DNA from: Tabrizicola sp. | Lineage (GTDB): Bacteria; Pseudomonadota; Alphaproteobacteria; Rhodobacterales; Rhodobacteraceae | Direction: 5' to 3' | Length of the DNA: 48,629 nucleotides | Assembly (NCBI RefSeq): GCF_016792905.1 | Contig: NZ_JAEULP010000078.1 | Coordinates: 1-48,629 of the forward strand | Shown here: positions 29,709 through 37,346 of the stretch, one piece after another | How positions within the stretch are numbered: the stretch's first letter is position 1 | Layout: each line of letters begins with the position of its first letter | The notes under the pieces: generated by a model | Databases searched by the model: none | What the model was told of the DNA's origin: nothing | Seen by the model: only the letters and a program-made list of their open reading frames with translations | Program-made: the position numbers and the translations under genes

Positions 29709-30653
29709 TCAGCGGTTCGCCTCGAACAGCGCCGCCGCGCGGTCGAAGAAGCGCTGCCGCACCGCCGGGCCCTCCATCATGATCTCGTGCTCGGCCCCCG
29801 GATAGAGGTCAAGCTGGCCGTTGGCCCAGCCCGCCATCCGCAGATGCACCGGCGGCACGTCCACCACCTTTTCAACCGTCCCCAGCGCGCAGATCGCCGG
29901 CACCTTGGGCGCGGGCATCACGGCCAGCGCCGCACATTCGCGCAAGGCCGCCTTCAGCCAGCCGATAGAGGGGCCACCCAGTGCGAGGTCCGGCACCTCG
30001 GCCACCTGGCGGCGCATGTAGTCCCACATTTCGCGGTCGGTGGTGAGGACGTTGCCGGCAAAGGGCGCCTGCAAGAGATAGGTCTCGGCGCTGGTCGAGG
30101 GCGCATAGCGCGCCATCAGACCCAACGGCCCGGCAAGCGCCGACACGACCGAGGCCACCGGACGCAGCCAGGCGGCCATGGCGATCCCCCACATCGGGGC
30201 CGAAAAGGCCGCCGCCCTGACCGGCAGGCCGCGCATCAGCCCGCGCAGGCCGATGCAGCCGCCCATGGAATGCGCAATCATGTAGAAGGGCTGCGGCAGG
30301 CCCGCGCGGCCCGCCTCGGCCAGCATGGCGTCAAGGTCCTGCTGGTATTCGGCGAAATCGCCGACATGGCCCTCGCGCCGGTCGGCAAGTGCCCGGTCGG
30401 CCAGCCCCTGCCCGCGCCAGTCAATCGTGATGACGGAGTAGCCCCGCGCGACCAGATCGCCCGCCGCGCGGCCGTATTTTTCAACGCACTCCGTCCGGCC
30501 GGGCAACAGGAGCACCGTCCCCTTGTCCCCCGCCTTCCACCAGGCCACGCGGATGCGTGCCGACCCGGCCTGCAACCAGACGCAGGTCGCACCCGGCGGC
30601 CCGTCGGCGAGCGCGGCATGGAACGGTGCCGGAAGGGCGGTGTCGTGCTTCAC
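29709..30653 (-). CDS. Alpha/beta hydrolase (lysophospholipase/monoglyceride lipase-like)
   Basis: 314 residues. The nucleophile elbow is 'MIAHSMGGCIGLRGLM' (GxSxG-like, with Ser as nucleophile); the oxyanion-hole segment is 'GTVLLLPGRTECVEKYGRAAGDLVARGYSVITIDWRGQG', and the catalytic His is in 'YPGAEHEIMMEG'. This is the PldB/monoacylglycerol-lipase branch, which acts on lysophospholipids or monoglycerides. No signal peptide. The GTG start at 30653 overlaps the stop of the SCP2 gene (GTGA), which points to a lipid-related pair. Confidence 0.88.
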   Translation of the reverse strand: MKHDTALPAPFHAALADGPPGATCVWLQAGSARIRVAWWKAGDKGTVLLLPGRTECVEKYGRAAGDLVARGYSVITIDWRGQGLADRALADRREGHVGDFAEYQQDLDAMLAEAGRAGLPQPFYMIAHSMGGCIGLRGLMRGLPVRAAAFSAPMWGIAMAAWLRPVASVVSALAGPLGLMARYAPSTSAETYLLQAPFAGNVLTTDREMWDYMRRQVAEVPDLALGGPSIGWLKAALRECAALAVMPAPKVPAICALGTVEKVVDVPPVHLRMAGWANGQLDLYPGAEHEIMMEGPAVRQRFFDRAAALFEANR

Positions 30654-30937
30654 CCCAGCACCGAGCCGAGCTTCATGGCGAGACCCATGCTGCCATCGAC
30701 CGCAAGCTTGCCGGTCATGAAGGCCATGGTCGCGTTCATGTCGCCATCGAGAATCGCGCGGAACACGTCGGCATCGGCGGTCAGGGTCACGTCGGCCTCT
30801 TCATCCCCGGCCCGGACGCCCTGCCCGTCCAGCATGATCGCCCCTTCGCCCGGGATCACGAATTTCGCAATACCGTCGAACCCGCCCGACAGCTTGGCCG
30901 ACAGGGCCTTGACCGCCGCATCAATCATTTCGCTCAT
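30650..30937 (-). CDS. SCP2 sterol-transfer-domain protein
   Basis: 95 residues, a stand-alone SCP2 domain: 'LSAKLSGGFDGIAKFVIPGEGAIMLDGQGV', 'EEADVTLTADADVFRAILDGDMNATMAFMTGKLAVDGSMGLAMKLGSVL'. SCP2 domains bind fatty acyl chains or other lipids in a hydrophobic tunnel. The start at 30937 has a GGGGAG site. It overlaps the hydrolase gene by four bases, so it could present lipid to that enzyme (inference). Divergent from the TPR gene. Confidence 0.9.
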   Translation of the reverse strand: MSEMIDAAVKALSAKLSGGFDGIAKFVIPGEGAIMLDGQGVRAGDEEADVTLTADADVFRAILDGDMNATMAFMTGKLAVDGSMGLAMKLGSVLG

Positions 30938-31004
30938 CTCGAAGTCTCCCCTTCGTGACCCGGGCGCCTCTGGCAATCCGGCGCGGATCGGTTACTTTCA
31001 TGTT

Positions 31005-31568
31005 ATGGGTCTCCGCGCCGCCATTCTCAATCGTATCGTTGCGGCACTTCTGCCGCTTTTCCTGACTTGCGCCGGGGCTTTTGCGGAAGACACCGCGAAA
31101 CTGGACGGGCTGTTCGAGCGGCTGAAGGTGGCCGACGAGGCCGAGGCGGGGCGGATCGAGCGGGAAATCTGGATCGAATGGTCGAAGTCGGGCTCGCCGG
31201 CCGAGGACCTGCTGTTGCAGCGTGGCACCGATGCGATGGACCTTGGCGACTATCCGGCGGCCATCGAGCATTTCACCGCGATCATCGACCACGACCCGGA
31301 CTTTGCCGAGGCCTGGAATGCCCGCGCCACCGCCTATTACATGTCGGGCGAGTTCGGGCCTTCGGTCGCCGACATCGGCCATGTCCTGACGCTGAATCCC
31401 CGGCATTTCGGGGCGCTCTCCGGGCTCGCCATGATTCTGGAGGAAAGCGGCAAGCCGGAAAAGGCGCTGGAGGTCTACAAGGCGGCGCTTGCCATCCACC
31501 CCCATCTGAAGGGCGCGGCCGAAGCCGTCGAGCGGCTGGAGACCGAGGCCGAGGGGCAGGAGCTTTAA
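31005..31568 (+). CDS. TPR-repeat periplasmic protein
   Basis: 187 residues with a signal peptide (MGLRAAILNRIVAALLPLFLTCAGAFA, cleavage before EDT). Three or so tetratricopeptide repeats follow: 'LLLQRGTDAMDLGDYPAAIEHFTAIIDHDPDFA', 'AWNARATAYYMSGEFGPSVADIGHVLTLNPRHF' and 'LSGLAMILEESGKPEKALEVYKAALAIHPHL'. It likely acts as a protein-protein scaffold in the envelope. The long reading frame upstream of 31005 runs antisense to the hydrolase and is not real. The helicase starts three bases after its stop. Confidence 0.85.
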   Translation: MGLRAAILNRIVAALLPLFLTCAGAFAEDTAKLDGLFERLKVADEAEAGRIEREIWIEWSKSGSPAEDLLLQRGTDAMDLGDYPAAIEHFTAIIDHDPDFAEAWNARATAYYMSGEFGPSVADIGHVLTLNPRHFGALSGLAMILEESGKPEKALEVYKAALAIHPHLKGAAEAVERLETEAEGQEL

Positions 31569-31571
31569 CCG

Positions 31572-34418
31572 ATGGATGCGACGAGGCGGGTGACGGCGGT
31601 CCTTGGGCCGACGAACACCGGCAAGACCCATCATGCGATCGACCGGATGCTGGCGCACCGGACCGGCGTCATCGGCCTGCCGCTGCGCCTCCTCGCGCGC
31701 GAGGTCTATGACCGGATCGTCGCCCGGGTCGGCCCTTCGGTCGTGGCGCTGGTCACGGGCGAGGAACGGATCGTGCCGGAGCGGACGCAGTACTGGGTCT
31801 GCACCACCGAAGCGATGCCCTTGGAGATCGGCGCGGATTTCGTCGCGGTGGACGAGATCCAGCTTTGCGCCGATGCCGACCGGGGCCATGTGTTCACCGA
31901 CCGGCTGCTGCGGGCGCGGGGCCTCAACGAGACGCTGTTCCTGGGGTCCGACACAATGCGGGGGGCGATTGCCGGGCTGGTGCCGCATGTGACCTTCCTG
32001 CGCCGCGAGCGGATGTCGACGCTGAAATATGCCGGGTCGAAGAAGATCAGCCGGATGCCGGCGCGGTCGGCGATCGTGGGGTTCTCGGTCGAGAATGTCT
32101 ATGCGATTGCCGAGCTGATCCGGCGGCAGAAGGGCGGCTGCGCGGTGGTGATGGGGGCGTTGTCGCCCCGCACCCGGAACGCGCAGGTGGCCTTGTACCA
32201 GAACGGAGATGTGGATTACCTGGTCGCGACCGATGCCATCGGCATGGGGCTGAACCTCGACATCAAGCATGTGGCGTTTTCGGCGACGGCCAAGTTCGAC
32301 GGGCGCCGGATGCGGGGCCTCTACCCGCAGGAACTGGCACAGATTGCGGGCCGGGCCGGGCGGCATACCGAGGACGGCACTTTCGGGGTGACGGGCGAGG
32401 CGCGGCCCTTCGACGAGGACGTGGTCGAGGCGATCGAGACCCACCGCTTCGCCCCTGTGCGCAAGCTGCACTGGCGCAACGAGGCGCTGGATTTCGGCAC
32501 CGCCGACCGGCTGATCCGCAGCCTGGAGGAGCCGACCTCGAACGACTGGCTGACCCGCGCGCGGGAGGCGGATGATCTTCTGTCGCTGAAGGCGCTGGCC
32601 GCCCTGCCCGAGGTGCGGGACCGGCTGACCGATGCAAAACGGGTGCAGCTACTCTGGGATGTCTGCCGCATCCCCGATTTCCGGTCTTCCACCGGGCCGG
32701 AACACACCACGCTTCTGACCCGCATCTTCGAGTTCCTTGTGGGTCGGGGGTTGGGCGGCGGGCGCATCCCGTCGGACTGGTTGGCGCATGCGATCAAGCG
32801 GATCGACAAGACCGAGGGCGACATTGACGCTTTATCGCGCAGGCTGGCGCATATCCGCACCTGGACCTATGTCAGCCAGCGGAAAAACTGGGTGGAAGAC
32901 GAAAGCCATTGGCGCGACGAAACCCGCGCTGTAGAAGACCGCCTGTCAGACGCGCTTCACGCCGCCTTGACTCAACGATTTGTTGACCGGCGGACGAGCG
33001 TTCTCCTCCGCCGGTTGAAGCAGAAGGAGGCTCTCGTGGCCGAAGTGAACGACAAGGGCGAAGTTACGGTCGAGGGCGAGTTCGCCGGGCGACTGGAGGG
33101 GTTCCGCTTCCGGCAGGATGCTTCGGCGACCCCGGATGCCGCGCGCACGCTGGCGCAGGCGGCCTTGCAGGCGCTGAAGCCGGAGTTTCACCTCCGCGCC
33201 GACCGCTTCTACAACGCGCCGGACACGGAGCTGGACTTCACCGAACAAGGCGGCCTGATGTGGGGCACCAACGCGGTCGGCAAGCTGGTGAAGGGCTCCG
33301 AAGCCGCCAAGCCCGCCGTCGAGGCCTTCGTCGACGAGGAAGCCGGGCCGGAAGTGGCCGAGAAGGTCCGCCGCCGCTTGCAGCATTTCATCGACCGCAA
33401 GGTTGCCGCCCAGTTCGAGCCGCTTCTGAACATGGCCCGGGACGAGACGCTGACCGGCCTTGCCCGCGGCTTCGCCTTCCGCCTTTCGGAAGCGATGGGC
33501 GTCCTGCCGCGTGAGGCGGTGGCGGCCGAGGTGAAGGAGCTGGACCAGGAGGCGCGGGGGGCCTTGCGCAAGCATGGCGTCCGCTTCGGCCAATTCACCA
33601 TCTTCCTCCCCGCACTCCTGAAACCCGCGCCGACCCGGCTGCGGCTGGTGCTGTGGTCCTTGTGGAACGGCTTGCAGGAGTTCCCGGAATCGCCACCCCC
33701 GGGTCTGGTGACGATCCCGAACGTCGCGGAAGTGCCGAAGATGCATTACACGCTGGCGGGCTATCATCCGGCAGGCGCGCGGGCGATCCGCATCGACATG
33801 CTGGAACGCCTGGCCGACATCCTGCGCCAGAAGGACAGCCGCGCGGGGTTCGAGGCCACGCCCGACATGCTGTCGATCACCGGCATGACGCTGGACCAGT
33901 TCGCCGACCTGATGGCGGGCCTTGGTTACAAGGGCGAAAAGGCCGAGCGGGTGAAGGTCAAGGCCGAGGCGCCGAAGGCCCCCGAAATCTCCGAGGAAGC
34001 CGCCGCCGCCATTGCTGCTGGTGTGCCGATCCCCGAGGAAGTCTCGATCCTGGCCCCCGTCGCCGAGCCGGAACCCGAGGCCGCGCCGGAGATGGAGGCC
34101 TTCTACACCTTCACCTGGGCGCCGAAGCCCCGTCCCCGCCCGGAACGCAGCCCCCGCCCCGAACGGAAAGAGGGCGAGGCCCGTGCCCCGCGCGGCGACC
34201 GGCCCCAGGGCGAGCGTCCGCAGGGGGATCGTCCGAAGGGCGACCGACCGCGCGGCGACCGGCCGAAGGGCGACCGTCCCAAGGGCGATTACAAGGGCGG
34301 CAAGCCGCAACGCGAGGAGCGGCAGAAGAGCTTCGAGGCCCGCCCGCCCCGCCCGGAAAAGCCGATCGACCCGGACAACCCCTTCGCCGCGCTCCTTGCG
34401 CTCAAGGGCAAGGTCTGA
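31572..34418 (+). CDS. Suv3-like DExH RNA helicase with basic C-terminal tail
   Basis: 948 residues. Motif I 'GPTNTGKTHHA' (12-22), motif II 'VDEIQ' near 94-97 (DEIQ, as in Suv3, rather than DEAD) and motif VI 'QIAGRAGRHTEDGTFG' near 257 define the Suv3 family. In mitochondria Suv3 unwinds RNA for the degradosome; alphaproteobacterial relatives probably assist RNA turnover or ribosome biogenesis. Residues 330-800 hold helical C-terminal regions. The last ~90 residues are a disordered basic tail with seven or so GDRP/GERP repeats (34195-34290), likely RNA-binding. It starts with ATG three bases after the TPR gene and is followed with no gap by the S4 gene. Confidence 0.9.
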   Translation: MDATRRVTAVLGPTNTGKTHHAIDRMLAHRTGVIGLPLRLLAREVYDRIVARVGPSVVALVTGEERIVPERTQYWVCTTEAMPLEIGADFVAVDEIQLCADADRGHVFTDRLLRARGLNETLFLGSDTMRGAIAGLVPHVTFLRRERMSTLKYAGSKKISRMPARSAIVGFSVENVYAIAELIRRQKGGCAVVMGALSPRTRNAQVALYQNGDVDYLVATDAIGMGLNLDIKHVAFSATAKFDGRRMRGLYPQELAQIAGRAGRHTEDGTFGVTGEARPFDEDVVEAIETHRFAPVRKLHWRNEALDFGTADRLIRSLEEPTSNDWLTRAREADDLLSLKALAALPEVRDRLTDAKRVQLLWDVCRIPDFRSSTGPEHTTLLTRIFEFLVGRGLGGGRIPSDWLAHAIKRIDKTEGDIDALSRRLAHIRTWTYVSQRKNWVEDESHWRDETRAVEDRLSDALHAALTQRFVDRRTSVLLRRLKQKEALVAEVNDKGEVTVEGEFAGRLEGFRFRQDASATPDAARTLAQAALQALKPEFHLRADRFYNAPDTELDFTEQGGLMWGTNAVGKLVKGSEAAKPAVEAFVDEEAGPEVAEKVRRRLQHFIDRKVAAQFEPLLNMARDETLTGLARGFAFRLSEAMGVLPREAVAAEVKELDQEARGALRKHGVRFGQFTIFLPALLKPAPTRLRLVLWSLWNGLQEFPESPPPGLVTIPNVAEVPKMHYTLAGYHPAGARAIRIDMLERLADILRQKDSRAGFEATPDMLSITGMTLDQFADLMAGLGYKGEKAERVKVKAEAPKAPEISEEAAAAIAAGVPIPEEVSILAPVAEPEPEAAPEMEAFYTFTWAPKPRPRPERSPRPERKEGEARAPRGDRPQGERPQGDRPKGDRPRGDRPKGDRPKGDYKGGKPQREERQKSFEARPPRPEKPIDPDNPFAALLALKGKV

Positions 34419-34739
34419 TTGGCCGGGCCGTCCGGCAAGGCTGACCCCAATGCCGCCGCCAGACTGCGGCTGGACAAATGGCTCTGGCAGGCCCGCTTCT
34501 TCAAGTCGCGCGGGCTTGCCGCCGAAGTGATCGAGGCGGGCCATGTCCGGGTGAACGGCACCCGCGTCACCCGCCCCGGCCGCGACATCGGCGAAGGCGA
34601 CACGCTGACCTTCCCGCAGGGCGCGCGCATCCGTGTGGTGCGCATCCTGGCGCTGGGTCTGAGACGGGGTCCGGCACCCGAGGCCCAGACGCTCTATCTT
34701 GATCTGGACGCTTCTGCCGCACCGGACCCGCTTGAATGA
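34419..34739 (+). CDS. S4-domain RNA-binding protein (Hsp15-like)
   Basis: 106 residues. The S4 fold is clear in 'LRLDKWLWQARFFKSRGLAAEVIEAGHVRVNGTRVTRPGRDIGEGDTLTF'. E. coli Hsp15 rescues stalled 50S subunits carrying peptidyl-tRNA. No Met lies near the start of the domain; a TTG at 34419, immediately after the helicase TGA and preceded by AAGG, gives a proper N terminus. It is thus coupled to the helicase gene, which suggests a shared task in RNA or ribosome quality control. Confidence 0.88.
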   Translation: MAGPSGKADPNAAARLRLDKWLWQARFFKSRGLAAEVIEAGHVRVNGTRVTRPGRDIGEGDTLTFPQGARIRVVRILALGLRRGPAPEAQTLYLDLDASAAPDPLE

Positions 34740-34791
34740 TCCGCCCGCCTGCTCTAGCTAAGCCCAAACGATCCGCACCAAGGCCACGCCC

Positions 34792-35130
34792 ATGACCTAT
34801 GTCGTCATCGACAACTGCATCGCCTGCAAATACACCGACTGCGTCGAGGTCTGCCCGGTCGACTGTTTCTACGAAGGCGAGAACATGCTGGTCATCCACC
34901 CGGATGAATGCATCGACTGCGGCGTCTGCGAACCGGAATGCCCCGCCGATGCGATCCGGCCCGACACAGAGCCGGACATGGAGGAATGGGTCAGCTTCAA
35001 CCGCAAGTACGCGGTGCAATGGCCGGTGATCGTGACCAAGAAAGACCCGCTGCCCGGCTATGAAGAACGCGACGGCGAGACCGGGAAACGCGACAAGTAC
35101 TTCTCGGAAGCTGCCGGTCCCGGGGGCTGA
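34792..35130 (+). CDS. fdxA: 7Fe (3Fe-4S/4Fe-4S) ferredoxin FdxA
   Basis: 112 residues. Cysteine spacing matches the seven-iron type: '[18 protein letters not shown]' and '[16 protein letters not shown]' supply ligands for one 3Fe-4S and one 4Fe-4S cluster. The C-terminal ~50 residues ([20 protein letters not shown]-like) are the usual extension. It donates low-potential electrons in the cytoplasm. It precedes carD, a conserved neighbourhood in this group. A hairpin (CCGATTCG 35140-35147 with CGAATCGG 35164-35171) follows its stop. Confidence 0.95.
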   Translation: MTYVVIDNCIACKYTDCVEVCPVDCFYEGENMLVIHPDECIDCGVCEPECPADAIRPDTEPDMEEWVSFNRKYAVQWPVIVTKKDPLPGYEERDGETGKRDKYFSEAAGPGG

Positions 35131-35234
35131 GCCGCGCACCCGATTCGGGCAGAAGCAAGGCCACGAATCGGTTACATCCGGATAAGTTTTGCAATTTCAA
35201 AGTGTTGCATCTGAACTGCGCGGTTTCGCGGCAG

Positions 35235-35263
35235 TTGGAATCAGTGCGTTTTTGTGTTATTGT
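35235..35263 (+). promoter_or_regulatory. Probable carD promoter
   Basis: TTGGAA at 35235-35240 and TATTGT at 35258-35263 with a 17-base spacer, in the most AT-rich part of the 291-bp fdxA-carD gap. It would give a carD leader of about 150 bases. The leader contains CTGAAC/GTTCAG (35354-35370), a small hairpin, and a pyrimidine-rich stretch near 35320-35335. An imperfect hairpin at 35214-35236 precedes and touches the -35 box. Confidence 0.5.
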
Positions 35264-35421
35264 TCGCCTACAAAGCAAGCATGGAAGCCTGACATCGGCT
35301 TAGAGCGCACCGCCTGGGCCTTTTCTTTTTGTGACAATCCAAGCTCCACACGCCTGAACGAGGGGTTCAGCGCGCGCGGGGTGTTTGTCGCGGAGGGGGC
35401 GTCCTTACTGGGGAACCGTGA

Positions 35422-35931
35422 ATGACCAAATCTAAGAAGCCTGAATTCCGCCCGAACGATTTCGTGGTCTATCCCGCGCATGGCGTGGGCAAGATCATCT
35501 CGATCGAGGAACAGCAGATCGCCGGGATTCAGCTGGAGCTTTTCGTCATCTCCTTCGAGAAGGACAAGATGACGCTGCGGGTTCCCACCCACAAGGCCAT
35601 CGACATCGGCATGCGCGCCCTGTCGGCCCCCGATGTGGTGACGAAGGCCCTGGACACCCTGAAGGGCAAGGCCAAGGTCAAGCGCGCGATGTGGTCGCGC
35701 CGCGCCCAGGAATATGAACAGAAGATCAACTCGGGCGACCTGTTGTCGATCGCCGAAGTGGTCCGCGACCTGCACCGCACCGACGACCAGCGCGAGCAGT
35801 CCTATTCCGAGCGTCAGCTTTACGAAGCTGCGCTGGAACGCCTGACCCGCGAAGTCGCAGCCGTGTCCGGCGTGGACGAGGCGGGTGCGGCGAAGCAGGT
35901 CGATCAGGTCCTGGTCGGCCGCGCGGCCTGA
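35422..35931 (+). CDS. CarD-family RNA-polymerase-binding regulator
   Basis: 169 residues. N-terminal CarD/TRCF Tudor-like domain 'FRPNDFVVYPAHGVGKIISIEEQQIAGIQLELFVISFEKDKMTLRVP', which binds the beta subunit, and a helical C-terminal domain rich in basic residues ('KVKRAMWSRRAQEYEQKINSGDLLSIAEVVRDLHR') that contacts upstream DNA. CarD stabilises open promoter complexes, including at rRNA promoters in actinobacteria and in Rhodobacter. Followed by a strong intrinsic terminator. Confidence 0.95.
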   Translation: MTKSKKPEFRPNDFVVYPAHGVGKIISIEEQQIAGIQLELFVISFEKDKMTLRVPTHKAIDIGMRALSAPDVVTKALDTLKGKAKVKRAMWSRRAQEYEQKINSGDLLSIAEVVRDLHRTDDQREQSYSERQLYEAALERLTREVAAVSGVDEAGAAKQVDQVLVGRAA

Positions 35932-35955
35932 TCTTTTCGGGTTTTGGGAAAAGCA

Positions 35956-35986
35956 GAACGGCGGTCCGAAAGGGACCGCCGTTTTT
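35956..35986 (+). terminator. Intrinsic terminator of carD
   Basis: CGGCGGTCC (35959-35967) pairs perfectly with GGACCGCCG (35973-35981) around GAAAG, with A-T pairs extending the base and a TTTTT tail. The T tail touches the stop codon of the convergent small membrane gene. Confidence 0.92.
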
Positions 35987-36249
35987 CATGGGCGGCGCGC
36001 CAGATAGAGGCGACGGAGGTAGAAGAGAATGCCGCCAACGCCTAGCGCGAGCAGCCCACTTGATATCGCCTGCGCCAATCTTTGGTAGATCGGAACAACA
36101 TAGGTATCGCCTGCCTTGATCGTAAGCGCGTCGCCATCGTCCAGAAACCCCATGGAGTAAAGATGCGCTGCAATGACCAGAAGATAGACGCCGAACAGGA
36201 CGAGCGCCCATTGCAGCACCAGTAACAAAGCGTCTGCCGCCCGTTTCAC
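35986..36249 (-). CDS. Small two-helix membrane protein, unknown
   Basis: 87 residues from a GTG start. Two membrane helices are likely: 'LLLVLQWALVLFGVYLLVIAAHLY' (8-31) and 'ISSGLLALGVGGILFYL' (62-78), joined by an acidic loop, with a basic end (RRLYLARRP). Base composition is less GC-rich than its neighbours and the third-position pattern is weaker. No family is recognised. The stop overlaps the carD terminator tail by one base. Confidence 0.5.
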   Translation of the reverse strand: MKRAADALLLVLQWALVLFGVYLLVIAAHLYSMGFLDDGDALTIKAGDTYVVPIYQRLAQAISSGLLALGVGGILFYLRRLYLARRP

Positions 36250-36276
36250 GAAGCGCCCCGCGATCCTCGACGGATT

Positions 36277-36696
36277 TCACAGAATGAGGCCAAACCGCAC
36301 CTCGCCATTCTCCAGCAATCCCTCTTCCTGCCATCCCAGATTACGATACAACTGCGCGGCTTTGGTCCCCGGATCGGTCGAGAGGGTGATCTTGCTCAAA
36401 CCATCCGCTTTCAGATCCTCGCAGGCCTTTTCCAGCAGCTTCGCCCCCAGCCCCCTCCCCTCATGCGCGGGATCGACGAACAGCGCCCAGATCGTCCCGT
36501 CGCGCGGATCGCCCGCCGCGAACCCCGCCACCCGACCGTCGATTTCCCCAAGCCAGATGCGGTTCTCTGCGACAAACCAGTGGTAGTCCGCCCGCGTGAC
36601 CGAGGCCGGGTCGCGCAGCCGGTTCTCCCGCACCGCGCCGCGAATGCGGATCAGCGCGTCAACGTCCTGCGGCCCTGCCCGCCGAAGGTCGATCAC
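36277..36696 (-). CDS. GNAT-family N-acetyltransferase
   Basis: 139 residues. The acetyl-CoA-binding motif A is 'IWALFVDPAHEGRGLGAKLLEKACEDLKADGL' (Q/RxxGxG/A type), followed by 'ITLSTDPGTKAAQLYRNLGWQEEG'. The acyl acceptor is unknown. A GTG at 36696 overlaps the upstream gene's stop (GTGA) and gives the domain start 'VIDLRRAGPQDVDALIRIR'; the ATG at 36747 would lie inside that gene. Coupled to the HNGGP-motif gene. Confidence 0.85.
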   Translation of the reverse strand: MIDLRRAGPQDVDALIRIRGAVRENRLRDPASVTRADYHWFVAENRIWLGEIDGRVAGFAAGDPRDGTIWALFVDPAHEGRGLGAKLLEKACEDLKADGLSKITLSTDPGTKAAQLYRNLGWQEEGLLENGEVRFGLIL

Positions 36697-37241
36697 CCGA
36701 AATACCGCTCCGCCGGCAGATAGCCGGCCAGCCGCCCCGCCGCGCACCAGTCGCGCTCCAGCGCCAGGTCGCCCACCAGGATCACCTGATCGCCGGGCAA
36801 CTTGCCCAGGGCCGCGCGAAGCACCGCCCGCATCTCGCCGAAGCCCGCCAGCGCATAGGGCGCCGGATGCACCCCATCCAGCACCGGATTCGCCGCCTCC
36901 ACCATTCCCGGCGCCAAGGGCGCCACCGCCAGCGCCAACCGCCCGCAGTGCACCTCGGCGAGCTTCAGCGCCCGCGCCTCGGGCATTGCGGGCCGCAGCG
37001 CCGAAACCCGCAAGGCGTTGGAGGAAAACAGGAAGGCCACCACGTCATGCCCGGTGGCCGCCCGCAACCCGGCATAGGTCTTGTAGTCGAGCCCGAGCGC
37101 TTTGGCCCGCTTCACCCGCAGCCGCACCACCTCGATGGGGAGCGTCGGCAGCAACGCCTCCCGCGCAGCCGACCAGCAATGCCTCCGCCAGCTGACCCCG
37201 CCCGCCAGCGACGGCCCGCCGTTATGCCCGATCTCGCCCAT
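36693..37241 (-). CDS. Conserved unknown protein with IGHNGGP N-terminal motif
   Basis: 182 residues. It begins MGEIGHNGGPSL, a short motif that recurs at the N terminus of unrelated small alphaproteobacterial proteins as far as I recall. The middle is 'AKALGLDYKTYAGLRAATGHDVVAFLFSSNALRVSALRP' and the end '...PGDQVILVGDLALERDWCAAGRLAGYLPAERYFG'. No catalytic motif identified. A GGAG site supports the ATG at 37241 over a GTG at 37298. The GNAT gene starts in its stop codon, which suggests a functional link. Confidence 0.7.
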   Translation of the reverse strand: MGEIGHNGGPSLAGGVSWRRHCWSAAREALLPTLPIEVVRLRVKRAKALGLDYKTYAGLRAATGHDVVAFLFSSNALRVSALRPAMPEARALKLAEVHCGRLALAVAPLAPGMVEAANPVLDGVHPAPYALAGFGEMRAVLRAALGKLPGDQVILVGDLALERDWCAAGRLAGYLPAERYFG

Positions 37242-37272
37242 CACAAACTCCGCGGCATTTGATTCAAATTGT

Positions 37273-37300
37273 CTTTCACATTTGCCCAAATATCCCACGG
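37273..37300 (-). repeat. Short dispersed repeat, family 3, copy 1
   Basis: On the minus strand it reads GTGGGATATTTGGGCAAATG followed by TGAAAG. A related copy lies at 46867-46899. It directly follows a GC-rich hairpin downstream of ribE. The pattern is one I associate with gene ends in Rhodobacterales. Confidence 0.65.
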
Positions 37301-37304
37301 GGGT

Positions 37305-37325
37305 CCGGGGGTGTGAAACCCCCGG
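37305..37325 (-). terminator. GC hairpin downstream of ribE
   Basis: CCGGGGG (37305-37311) pairs with CCCCCGG (37319-37325) around a seven-base loop, 21 bases past the ribE stop on the minus strand. No T tract follows; instead the family-3 repeat does. Confidence 0.55.
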
Positions 37326-37346
37326 GGGCCAGCCAGAGGCGCGACC

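Noticed and set aside
29787-31004. Upstream part of the long frame ending in the TPR gene
   Set aside because: This part lies antisense to the hydrolase and SCP2 genes; the signal peptide at 31005 marks the true start.
34195-34295. Tandem DNA repeat that might be a CRISPR or minisatellite
   Set aside because: The near-repeats are in-frame codons for GDRP units in the helicase tail; there are no spacers and the units vary at synonymous positions.
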